From: Ulva prolifera
Lineage: Eukaryota; Chlorophyta; Ulvophyceae; Ulvales; Ulvaceae
Length of the DNA stretch: 64,000 nt
Reading direction: 5' to 3'
Assembly: GCA_023078555.1 (NCBI GenBank)
Contig: CM041201.1
Location: forward strand, 1 to 64,000
Part shown: piece after piece, positions 54,484 to 64,000 of the stretch
Layout of the letters: every line of letters begins with the position of its first letter
Position numbering within the stretch: position 1 is the stretch's first letter
The notes under the pieces: model-generated
Database searches by the model: none
What the model saw: the letters and a program-made list of their open reading frames with translations, nothing else
What the model was told of the DNA's origin: nothing
Program-made: the position numbers and the translations under genes

Positions 54484-55110
54484 CTAACTCCTCACCCACT
54501 CCGCACGTCGGCTGGGCCCCTTGTCAGTCAAACAGGCGGTGTCAGTCAAACATGCGGTCGCAGCAGAGCGAGGGTTGCAGGTCATGAACATGTGATACCG
54601 CCCACGTGCCCAACAGGCCCACACCTCCGTCGTTCCCTTCAGAGGCTTCCACCTCCGGGGCTCCGTACACCCAACTGGGGTCTTCCCCTGTCCCTCCCCA
54701 CGAGGAACACGAGGCAGAGTCTGCTCGTGGAGCCAGCCGGCGAACAGGAGGCAGGCTGTAATGATCACCTCCTTGGCCGTACCCAGCTCCTCGTCCCGAC
54801 TGGCGACCACGGCGTCCCGCAATACCAACCCCAGGCCCCACCACACATCAACCCCAGGCCCGGATGCTGGACCACTTGAGCCACCGACGCGGGCACGGTC
54901 CGTAAAACGCCCGTCTCTAGTAATAAACGATCCCACTACTGGGATTCTCCTAGTGCGCATGCGGCCGACCAGTAAGTCTGCGCTGCGCGCGGAAGTCACC
55001 CCATGTTGGGTACTTGGCAGGCCTGCCACAGCTGCAGAATGGCGCGGATCCATGACTACAGGCCACAGTAGGAGATCAAATGCTTTTTCGCTAAAGCGAT
55101 AACTACTCAC
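54484..55110 (-). CDS. Hypothetical protein, 208 codons
   Basis: Open frame starting MSSYRFSEKAFDLLLWPVVM. Contains VVGSFITRDGRFTDRARVGG and VDVWWGLGLVLRDAVVASRD followed by EVIITACLLFAGWLHEQ, a mix of hydrophobic and charged stretches consistent with a folded domain. No family recognised. Lies at the right end of the unrecognised GC-rich block, just outside the inverted arm. Confidence 0.3.
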   Translation of the reverse strand: MSSYRFSEKAFDLLLWPVVMDPRHSAAVAGLPSTQHGVTSARSADLLVGRMRTRRIPVVGSFITRDGRFTDRARVGGSSGPASGPGVDVWWGLGLVLRDAVVASRDEELGTAKEVIITACLLFAGWLHEQTLPRVPRGEGQGKTPVGCTEPRRWKPLKGTTEVWACWARGRYHMFMTCNPRSAATACLTDTACLTDKGPSRRAEWVRS

Positions 55111-56346
55111 AAGCTGCGCAAATATGCGTTTAAACTCGACGTCCTTCCGACTGCCTCAAAGTGCAACACCAGGTCTGCTAAGAACGCACGCGATCAATAC
55201 AATCCTGCCTCAACAGGCTCTAGATAGATCTATCCTGTCCTTCTGCAAGAGTCAGGTTCGAGGGCACCAAAGCAGCTGCATCGTGCTCTCTCGGATGGGT
55301 GGATGACGTCATTCCACCAGAGTAGCCATTCGGCGAATGGCCACTCTGGACCAGCGCATGCATGCGTTATTGGAAAAGTATTTCGCAGCGCGACGACCCT
55401 CGCATAACACTGTTTTACCTGCTGCCGCGCCAGAACTGCAGACTATTCGTCCTGATCAAATAAAACATCCAAGAATACAGTGCCCGCCGCCTCCAAGTTC
55501 TGGCCACAACGTCACCTGCCCAAAGTCTTGCTCATGCCGTCCAACTCGAACATGCTATAGCACCGTCGTTGATACTAGCCATCTAAGATGCAAAACGAAT
55601 CGTAGTAATATTGTATCTGCCCATCCACTGTGCGCAATAGCGTGGTCCAACGTGGCCTCGTTAGCATGACAGCATCGCCCGCATTGACCAGCAGATGCCA
55701 AGTATACGAGCACGGTCCGGCAGATAATGGGCGTGTCAACGGATAATACGGCGCCAAAGTCCAAGCACCTCGGATCCGGTGACATCGGAACGCTGCCGAG
55801 AAGTGACGGAGAGGTCAACGGCCTATCCGAATCTGTCGGACGACACCCGGATCCGTCTCGCAATGTCGCCATTCTCCTAGTGCCCCCACCCACACCCGCC
55901 TTCCCTAGCGGGAGCCACGCCCCAAGTGCGCAAGAGAGCCGGGCTGCCGCCTCTGGCACCGCCGCGCGGGTTGTGGTTACTGCCGCGCTTGACCGAGGCC
56001 CCTAGGCCTGCGTGAGGTGTGTTCTCCATGCATGCGTGCACCGTGTGCTGCCGCTGCGGGCGTAGGCTCAGGGTGGCATCACGCCACGGACCGTGCAGCC
56101 ATCTGCCCCTCTCGCACTTAGCTGGCTCTGCACTTAGCAGGGCAGGCTGTGTATACATTCTGTCCACGTGCGCCGACCGCGATGGCAGCACTGATTGTAC
56201 AGTGGCAGCACTACCTTACGAGTAGCTACGAGTACCCTGCCTCGCATGCATGCGCGTTGAGTTGAATGCTGCAGTTTGGCGGAATACGTGACACAATCAC
56301 ATCATGGCGCGACCTGTGATAAGTGTCAGGCTGACAGTGCATTCGT
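55111..56346. other. Intergenic, entry into right inverted arm
   Basis: From about 55,860 onward it mirrors 38,060-38,760. No gene seen. Confidence 0.55.
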
Positions 56347-56523
56347 TTGTTACCTCACCCGCCCAGATTCTTTGCATCGCTGATGGTGCTTTCGAGCGCA
56401 GCACGCATCGCACTTTACATCGCGTTGATGCCAATTCACCCGATACCCCGAACCCGAGTCAGGCTGCTGAAGACCCTGCTTGACTGCCAGGTCGTGCGGT
56501 GCATACACCCGTGTGGCCATGCA

Positions 56524-59500
56524 TCCAAGGATGCACCTCGATCTGAAAGCCGATGCCCTGCAGGTGATGATTTGTGGGAAGGAGCACGCAAGAAAGCAGG
56601 AGAGAATGCAGGCAAGGCTGCGGGAAAGGCAGCAGGCGCCACCTTAAAGAAAGCCATCCCTTTGCCGATCGTCAGCGACGTCGCCGGCTGGGCTGCTGAA
56701 GAGTCCATTCAGTGGCTGGTAGAACGTGGAATAGCCATTGGCGGCCACCCGAAGCAGTGCCAGAAGCTGCTCGTTCAGCTGAGCGACGAGGCGCTCCTGA
56801 ACGCCGCACATGCCCTCGACCAGCTGACGGATCTGCCTGAATTTGCATGCCACCGGTCAGATTATCGGGCCCTGTGTGACACTCTGCAGGAGGCCGAGGT
56901 GCTCCTACTGCACGTGCAACACAAGCCACAAAGACGGTGGCAGCGACTTGTGCATAGTAGCAAGCCCAAGGAACTGCGCTGCTCACTGCAGAAGTTCTGC
57001 AAGCTGGACAAGAGTATGCAGCTGTTCTCAACGCTGAAGCGCATGGCGGGGCCTGTGCCCACAGCGCCCCGCATCCGCTTCGGCAGGGTTACCGTCTATG
57101 CATCCCCACAGAGGCCCATCGAGCGAGCTGCCGCAGTGCAGTGAGCCTGCCCTGCCGAAGCACGTCTTCCAGCATAGCGACGACCTCGTGCCCCTTATTG
57201 ACGAGCAGCTCAAGGACAACCGCAACATCGGCATCGTCGGGGCTGGCGGCATCGGCAAGACGACCATCGCCCGCGCAGTGTTTGAGCGCGCCAGGCTCGC
57301 GCTTCGATGCTGCGGTGTGGCTGACAGTCGGGAAAGATGCAAACGACAGAGAAATGCTGCGCATTCTCGAGGCGGGCGTTTGTCAAGCTGTATCCCCGCC
57401 AGAGTGTTCCCTTCGCAACCGCGGCTGAGGGACTGCAGGCACTGGCCCGGCTGACGCACGGCGGAGATGAGCGGGGGTCGGGCGGTGCTCCTGGTGCTAG
57501 ATGACTTGTGGCCATGGTCGCAGGGCCGCCCGCTTCAGCTGGCGGCTTTGAACTTTGCCACGCAGCCCAGTCTGCGGCATGACGGGAAGCAGGCTCATTG
57601 TTACGACGAGGAGCGAAGAGACTTTGTCTTACCTTCCCCGCGATCCAAGCACAGGTGAAGTCACGCGCAATGCGCGAGCTGCGCATTCATAAGCCTGGTC
57701 TCCTCGAAGAAGGGCCTGCAAAGCAGCTGTTCTGCCACCATGCCTTCGGCTCGGCCGATGCGGATCCGCCAGGGTATGTGCCTGCTGCTGCCTGCTCAGA
57801 GCTGCTGCAGAGCTGCGGCCGCAATCCCCTCGCGCTGGGAAGTGCTCGGCGGCGCACTGAGGCAGTGCAGGACAGCGGAGGCTTGGGAGGAGCACCTGAA
57901 AGTGCAGAAGGCGCAGAGGGCAGCAGGTGCACGTGATGATGCTGTCACGCATACCTGTGCAACGAGCGTTGAAATCTTGTCCCCATCCCTGAAGGAGTGC
58001 TTCATGGACTTTGCCGATGTTTCCCGAGGATGCGAGGGTGGGGGAGGAGGCTCTGCTGCACCTCTTTGCGACGCACGCGCCCCTGTACACGCCCGCCAGC
58101 GTGAAGGCAGCCGCCGCCAAGCTCGAGCAGCTCGTGAGCCGCAGCCTCGTTTCCAGGGCTGTGGCACCAGTCTTCAGACGGCATCATAACCATCAACACC
58201 ATACGCATGAGTACTACATGCACGACATCCTGCGAGACATTGCGCTGCGACTGTCAATGGAGGACCCAGAGCGTTGCATCTCAGGCAGTGCACACAGCCA
58301 TGCATCCTCATCGTTGCGGTACAATCAGCTTGCACCAGTCGGCAGGTCACGTCGCGGATGCAACGATTGATCCACAGTTGAAGGTCGATGGGAGGCGGTT
58401 ACGAGTCTGCGTAGTGGTCGATGGGCCAGTTCGCACTGGGGCAAGCAGTGGTGTTGCCTATACGCGCCAAGGCTGCAGTGGCTATGGCTGGAATTTCAGG
58501 GATGTGCGGAGGAAACGGCTGGTGAGTACCTTTGCTGCTGGCCCATGCTCAGGTTCCTCAAGATGCGACTTGACCATGCCTTGGCATCCAAGGTTCAAAT
58601 GGAGGGACTAGGAAAGCTGGGGAAGCTGGAGCACCTTGACCTCAGTGGGAGCAAGAGTGTAAGACAGCTGCCGCAGGGCATCAGCAGCTGCAGCCAGCTA
58701 CAGCACCTCGACCTCAGCTGGTGCGGCAGTCTTAAACAACTGCCAGAGGGCATCAGCGGCTGCAGCCAGCTACAGCACCTCAACCTTGTCTTGTGCAAGA
58801 GTCTTACACAACTGCCAGAGGGCATCAGCGGCTGCAGCCAGCTACAGCACCTCAACCTCAGCAGATGCCAGCGTCTTACACAACTGCCAGAGGGCATCAG
58901 CGGCTGCAAGCCAGCTACAGCACCTCGACCTCAGCTGGTGCAAGAGTCTTAAACAACTGCCAGAGGGCATCAGCGGCTGCAGCCAGCTACTGCACCTCGA
59001 CTTGCCTGTGCGAGAGTCTTACACAACTGCCAGAGGGCATCAGCGGCTGCAGCCAGCTACAGTACCTCAACCTCAGCAGATGCCAGAGTCTTACAAACTG
59101 CCAGAGGGCATCAGCGGCTGCAGCCAGCTACAGTACCTCAACCTCAGCAGTTGCGAGAGTCTTACACAACTGCCAGAGGGAATCAGCGGCTGCAGCCAGC
59201 TACAGCACCTCGACCTCAGTTGGTGCACAAGTCTTACACAGCTGCCAGAGGGCATCAGCTGCTGCAGCCAGCTACAGCACCTCAAACTCAGTTGTTGCAA
59301 GAGTCTTACACAACTGCCAGAGGGCATCAGCGGCTGCAGCCCAGCTACAGCACCTCGACCTCAGCAGTTGCGAGAGTCTTACAACAACTGCCAGAGGGCA
59401 TCAGCGGCTGCAGCCAGCTACAGCACCTCAACCTCAGCAGATGCCAGCGTCTTACACAACTGCCAGAGGGCATCAGCGGCTGCAGCCAGCTACAGCACCT

Positions 59501-59652
59501 TGACCTCAGCTGGTTGCAACAGTCTTAAACAACTGCCAGAGGGCATCAGCGGCTGCAGCCAGCTACGGCCTCTCAATCTCAGTGGATGCAAGAGTCTAGC
59601 AGCTGTTCCAGAGGGCATCAAAGTGCAACTCCACAGCCTGGCGAGGGCGTGA
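56524..59652 (+). pseudogene. NLR paralogue with multiple frameshifts
   Basis: Same architecture as the gene at 33.4-37.5 kb. Preserved pieces: GENAGKAAGKAAG, EESIQWLVERGIAIGGHPK, GIVGAGGIGKTTIARAVF (P-loop), VLLVLDDLWPWSQG, MRELRIHKPGLLEEG and about a dozen LRRs (LTQLPEGISGCSQLQHLNLS), ending LAAVPEGIKVQLHSLARA at 59,652. Single-base changes break the frame at about 56,585, 57,088, 57,293, 57,372, 58,908, 59,090, 59,338 and 59,385. Several are in short G or C runs. The LRR array is shorter than in the intact copy and has its own C-terminus, so it is not simply a copy of the present left-arm array. Most likely a pseudogene; base-calling errors are the alternative. Confidence 0.85.
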
Positions 59653-61648
59653 GTGCATGCATGGTGCAGCTATGTGCATATATCCTCATGAAAGGAGAAG
59701 CAGACAATTCCACACAGCTACGCACAGAAGGCAACACCAGCCTTGTCAGCACTGTCACCAGCCTTGTACACACTGCAGCAGTGTGCTGCGGCTATGGTTC
59801 TTTGCATCAACAGCTCCTGGACCCTTTGCCACTGATGTATTCTCAGTGGTTGTCACCAGTGGTCTGGGCATTTCTGATTCAAGAGAAGGTGCGTGTGCCA
59901 CCACTGCAGTGTCTGGCATCTTCGTCATGCTGCTCACCTTCACCTATGCCTTCGCCTGTGGGGACACCCAGGGCTCCTGTACTACTGGATCCATGGCGCT
60001 GTTTAGTGCTGCACTGACAGTGACGTCCCTCTCTCAAGGGATCCGCGAGGTTTGAGATCGGCAAGCAGTGCAGCCCGCTTTACAAGTAACATGTATACCC
60101 CCCTCCCGTTGTTCATGATGCATGTGCCCAGCGCTGCGTGTAGAGTTTTCGCTGTTTTCGCCGTTCGGGCGTGTGGAGAAGGTGCATCCAATTCCAGAGC
60201 ATTTGCTCCAGTGCAGAGCATGCAGCAGCACTGTGCAAGGCGCCTTTTCACAGACATGTTGACAACCTGTGCGCATGTTGCAGACGTTGTAGAGCAGTCC
60301 AATTTTGACTGTGTGCAAGCCGGTGGAGCAACCTGTCATGGGATTTGCAATGATTGAAGCTGGCCACTGCCGACGCAAGCATGCTGAGCCGGACATTAGC
60401 GTAGACAGCCGGGGCAACCCCTGGACGGCACGCTGAGGTGCATCGAGGCTGCCATGCTGATGCCAAACCTCAGAGGGTAGTCAAAGCAGCGTGAAACAGG
60501 CACAGCACAAATGTTGCTATTCAAGCAGCACATCAGTCATTACATCAAAGCACAGAAGTGCTGTAGTGTGGCAGTGTGTACAAATGTTGACTTAGAAAGC
60601 TTCTTCTTTGTTTTGGGTTTGTCTAGGCCCGTGTCAATCTTCTGTAAGAAATATTACAATACAGCTAGACTAGACACACTGCTTTGCAGCTCAGGGCTCG
60701 AGCTTCCAGCAACAGGGTAGCATGTCCCACTCTGTACCAGGGGGTTCTCGTTCCGGCCATCGTTGTGCGTGGCATGTGTAGCTGCAGCATGACAGGATGC
60801 ATGTACTTCAGCCCTTTGACTCCTCGTTCAATGGCTCAGACCTGCGGCAGCACCTGCTCGAATGACAGTGCCTGTCAGGGGCATCCTGTGCATGAGTCTC
60901 ATGTGTTGTTCAGAGTCCAGATGCTCTGCAATGATTGTGCAGTGGGCCCAGTTGGAGGCTCTGCCGCCGCAGATCGCAAGGCTGTTCAGGATTTCTATAT
61001 TATCAACATAATTGCGTGGCATTCTGGGTGTCGCATGTCATGTCAGTTGGCATTGCCTTACACCCCATCATGGCCAGACTGCCTCTTTGACAGGATGTCC
61101 CCCTGGCGCTACTTTGCACAAGCTCATGAGTGTATCCTGAAGCAAACAGTCCCAAGACACAGTACCTGTAGTCCTTGAAGGTCGTTCTCATGGATGAGGG
61201 GTACAGCCAGCGGAGCCGACGCTGCAGTGCCCGAGGTAGTGTGCGCAGCCGCTGCCTGCTAGGCAGGGTGTACAGCGCGGGGCCGCCCACGCGCACCTGG
61301 ACCAGCGCTGCCACTCAGCCCCCGGAGGCCCCGTGGTCCGATCAGGTGCTGCAAAACTATGGCATCCGGTCGCCTCCACACGTGGACAGCAGCGCTAGGA
61401 GTGCATGCGCAGTGAGCCCCGGTGCTGCCTGTCGGCGGCCGCCCGGACCGCATGCTCGCGCTTGCAAGCATGACCAATACCCAACAGCATGTGCAAGCAA
61501 AGAGTGCTAGCATCCACAGGCGGGCAAGGTGCTAGCCTCGTGCGATCCAAGCAGCGAACCTGCTCAGCATGCCTGTGTCCCCTAGCTGCGGAGATGCCAG
61601 GTCCACAAAATCCTGCGATTGCTTGTTGGAGGGGCGTCAGATGCGGCT
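59653..61648. other. Intergenic, mirror of 32.1-33.4 kb
   Basis: The first 400 bases have no counterpart in the left arm. They include a hydrophobic frame (SGIFVMLLTFTYAFACGDTQ, about 59,917-59,980) that may be a stray exon. The rest mirrors 32,100-33,500 without any recognisable gene. Confidence 0.5.
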
Positions 61649-64000
61649 CTAGAAGCGGGCACCGCTGGAGGCGGCATCCCCCTGAGCCTCTGCGTAGATG
61701 CCCATCACGCTGTGGCCACCGTCAACGGCGAGCGTCTGCCCTGTCACGTATGCCGCCGCCGGCGACGCCAGGAAGGCCATCACCGCTGGCACCCGCCGCC
61801 GCCGTCGCTATCGCACATGCATGGGCGCTGAGGTGCCGTACACGTGGCCATGTTTGGGTTCCTCGGAGTCAGTGGCAGGTATGCACGCACCGCGGTCTGT
61901 GCACTGCGTTGGTCTTGCAATGCAAAGCAGTAACGCGGCTGCACTGCAGTGTACTCGGCGCGTGTCAATGGTGTGACCTGGCAGGATGGCCCTCATCCTC
62001 AAAGACGCTGCATACTGCTTGAACCCCTCGGCTACGACGGTGTTCTGCGGGTGTGAGACGATATGTTACAGTTTACAATATGCTATGAGGAGGCAGGTGT
62101 GGCCAGAAGAGGAGAAGGCGTGGGCGCACCGGCGATCTCGGCGGGCTGGCCGATGCGGCCAAGCGGCGTGCGGCCGAGCACGACGGCCTCGTACTGCGGG
62201 TCGGCGCGCAGCGCGGCGGCAGCGGCGGGGGGTGGCGGTGTACCACGGCGCGACCGCGTTGACGCGGATGCCGTCCCGCGCCCACTCACACGCGAGGTTC
62301 TTGGTCAGCTGGTTCAGTGAGGCTGCAGCAGCGCTGGCACGGTGTTTGTGCGAGGCATCTGTGGCTGACGTGTTCAGCAAAGTTCCAAAGCACCAAGTGG
62401 CTCCCACGTACTTGGGGTGACACGCTTGAGGGGGGCCCGGGTGTGGGCTGTTGTGGTGAAGGATTGGGGCCATCCAGGCTGGGGCAGTGTGCAAGGGGCC
62501 TGGTGTCTCAGCACTGTGCGCACTATGTACCACAGATTCCCGCTGTAATTCTAAAAAATGGCCGATGTGCTGTGAGCAGCCTCGGCTGGCCTAACAGGGG
62601 TGCAAGTGACTCTGCATTGCAGCAGGCTAAACTGCAAAACTGCGTGGCACAGGGGCCACGTGAGGCCTAATTATTAGCATAAGTGGGTGCAAGTGACTCT
62701 GCATTGCAGCAGGCTAAACTGCAAAAACTGTGTGGCGCAGGGGCCACGTGAGGCCTAGTGATCAACATCTCCATCACCCGCAGCAGCACAGCGGCCAGTG
62801 CGCACACATGCATGCTTGCTTGCTGACTCGCTCACGTTTGCAGGAGCCCTGCCAAGTCTGCCATTGACTCACAGGTGAGAAAGCCTCACCTTTGGTCATG
62901 GCGTACATGCAGCCGCTCTTCATCGCCTGCGGCCCCGCCCGCCACGGACGAGTTGAGCACGATGGTACCGCCCACCTTGGCCAGCGCCGGGTGGCACAGC
63001 TGGCTCAGCTGCAGCGCGGACTGCACGTTGGTGGCCATCAGGAATGCGAGGTCCTCCGCTGAGGCGTCAAGGGCGGCCTTGCGACGGTTGGTGCCCACAT
63101 TGTTGATCAGCACGTCCAGCCTGCCTGCATGGAATTTAACGTCTGACTACACACATAGATGCTTAGCCTTTGACCTGTCTCTTCAAGGCATCATGCGGCT
63201 GAAGTGTGGCTGCAGAAGTGTGTTTGCAGTTGGGCCTGTTGGCCCCATCACACTGCAGCATGACGAGGCCTGAATGCTCACCTGGCTGTGTTATCGATGC
63301 TCACCTGGCTGTGTGCAACACCCGATCCGCCTCTTCCAGGCCGCACTTGACCATCATCAGATTCGCATGCAATCAACATCAGCGGCGGTGTGATCACAAC
63401 CTTGGACCACAGTCCAACACTGATATATGTGAAGCAGTCTGCATTGCAGCATACGCAAGCAAGGGCAGGCCTGCCCCACACGCAGCATGCAGCTGTAGAG
63501 GCGCCCCATGTCGTTGCGTGACAGGGCTCAGTGCTATGCTAGTTTGGAGTGGCATGGTTACGTATGGAATGAAGTGCCGCCCGGGTACAGGTGTGGCAGA
63601 GCTGACCAGATATCCACGGGAACATGCCGATTCCACCACGGTCCGGACAGACCATGGCGAGGTGTCAGTATGCACTCGCTTGAGGGATGCTAGCTAGTGA
63701 TGTCGATGGGCTCTGCTGCCTGGTTCTCTGCGATGAGCGGCTGTACTGATGCACAGTTCTGCCTGCCAGTGGGATTAACAGTGGTAATGTGCACTGATGA
63801 AAGCAATGCCTTAAATGATCCCATCACAATGGATTGCATACCGTCAAAGAACGTTGTTGCTTTCGCCACCAAGTCCTTGGCATCTTCGAGGGTTGCAAAC
63901 ATCTGCCGGGAAGCCTCCGACCACGTGGCCTTGGTCGCTGAGGTGCACCACCGTCTCGCTCAGCTTCTGCTCGTCTCGGGCACATGTGTACACCTTCGCT
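61649..64000 (-). pseudogene. SDR B paralogue, inverted copy with frameshifts (partial)
   Basis: Exons on the minus strand: exon 2 (64000-63842, cut by the window edge), exon 3 (63124-62890), exon 4 (62322-62130) and exon 5 (61785-61649, TAG). Encodes [45 protein letters not shown] and TGQTLAVDGGHS. Unlike the two direct copies it keeps VAPWYTATP. Frame breaks: one extra C in exon 2 (near 63,893), one extra base in exon 3 just after SSVAGG, before the catalytic YxxxK, and a C6 run in exon 4 (near 62,227-62,232). Length checks agree: exon 3 is 235 against 234 bases and exon 4 is 193 against 162. Probably a pseudogene. Confidence 0.8.

Larger units (their letters stand above)
55860..64000 (-). 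repeat. Inverted segmental duplication, right arm
   Basis: Order is flank, NLR (+), spacer, SDR B-like (-), the mirror of 29,399-38,760. It continues past the right edge of the window. Coding parts carry many single-base indels that the left arm lacks. Confidence 0.85.

Noticed and set aside
60684-61178. Conserved frame shared with 32,368-32,715
   Set aside because: Similarity follows the DNA-level inverted duplication, with frame-breaking indels between the copies; no sign of coding constraint.

Overview
The window reads as nuclear DNA of a green alga, probably a trebouxiophyte of the Coccomyxa kind. That placement is an inference. The supports are many short introns ending in CAG, a plastid-targeted bacterial-type ribosomal protein, a Rubisco assembly factor, a SERCA-type calcium pump, plant-type short-chain dehydrogenases (SDRs), NB-ARC/LRR immune-receptor genes and frequent GCATGCATG stretches. 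Coding sequence is split into exons of about 40-600 bases, so most real genes do not appear as long open frames. Gene models were built by reading exons, splice sites and reading phase by eye.

Layout. 1-1,010: part of a zinc-metalloprotease-like gene (-). 3,074-4,104: an isoprenylcysteine carboxyl methyltransferase (-), head to head with a full-length SERCA-type Ca2+-ATPase at 4,632-12,534 (+). 13,417-19,493: two tropinone-reductase-like SDR genes, A and B (+). 20,575-21,829: a broken third SDR. 21,830-32,093: a second copy of the block [3' half of the ATPase, SDR A, SDR B]. 33,373-37,458: a large NLR-type gene (-) with a homogenised array of 24-residue LRRs. 38,800-55,800: a roughly 17 kb spacer with a CCHC-knuckle exon, plastid ribosomal protein bL34 (-), a RAF2-like pterin-dehydratase-fold gene (+), a small membrane protein (-), a MOZART1 microprotein (-), unrecognised GC-rich coding-like blocks and a 100-N gap. 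55,860-64,000: an inverted, decayed copy of the SDR B / NLR region.

The main story is segmental duplication. A direct duplication of about 10 kb (9,419-19,519 and 21,830-32,093) has one breakpoint in an ATPase intron and inside an SDR exon. Its first half is diverged and its second half is almost identical. A larger inverted duplication (about 29.4-38.8 kb against 55.9-64 kb) carries an NLR and an SDR in mirror order. The left-arm genes are largely open, while the right-arm genes carry many 1-base indels. The single-copy spacer genes are chloroplast-related (bL34, RAF2) or cell-division-related (MZT1) and look unconnected to the duplicated block.

Limits: the 5' ends of several genes and the 3' or 5' parts of the edge genes are not resolved. 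Some 1-base frame breaks lie in homopolymers and may be sequencing errors rather than mutations.
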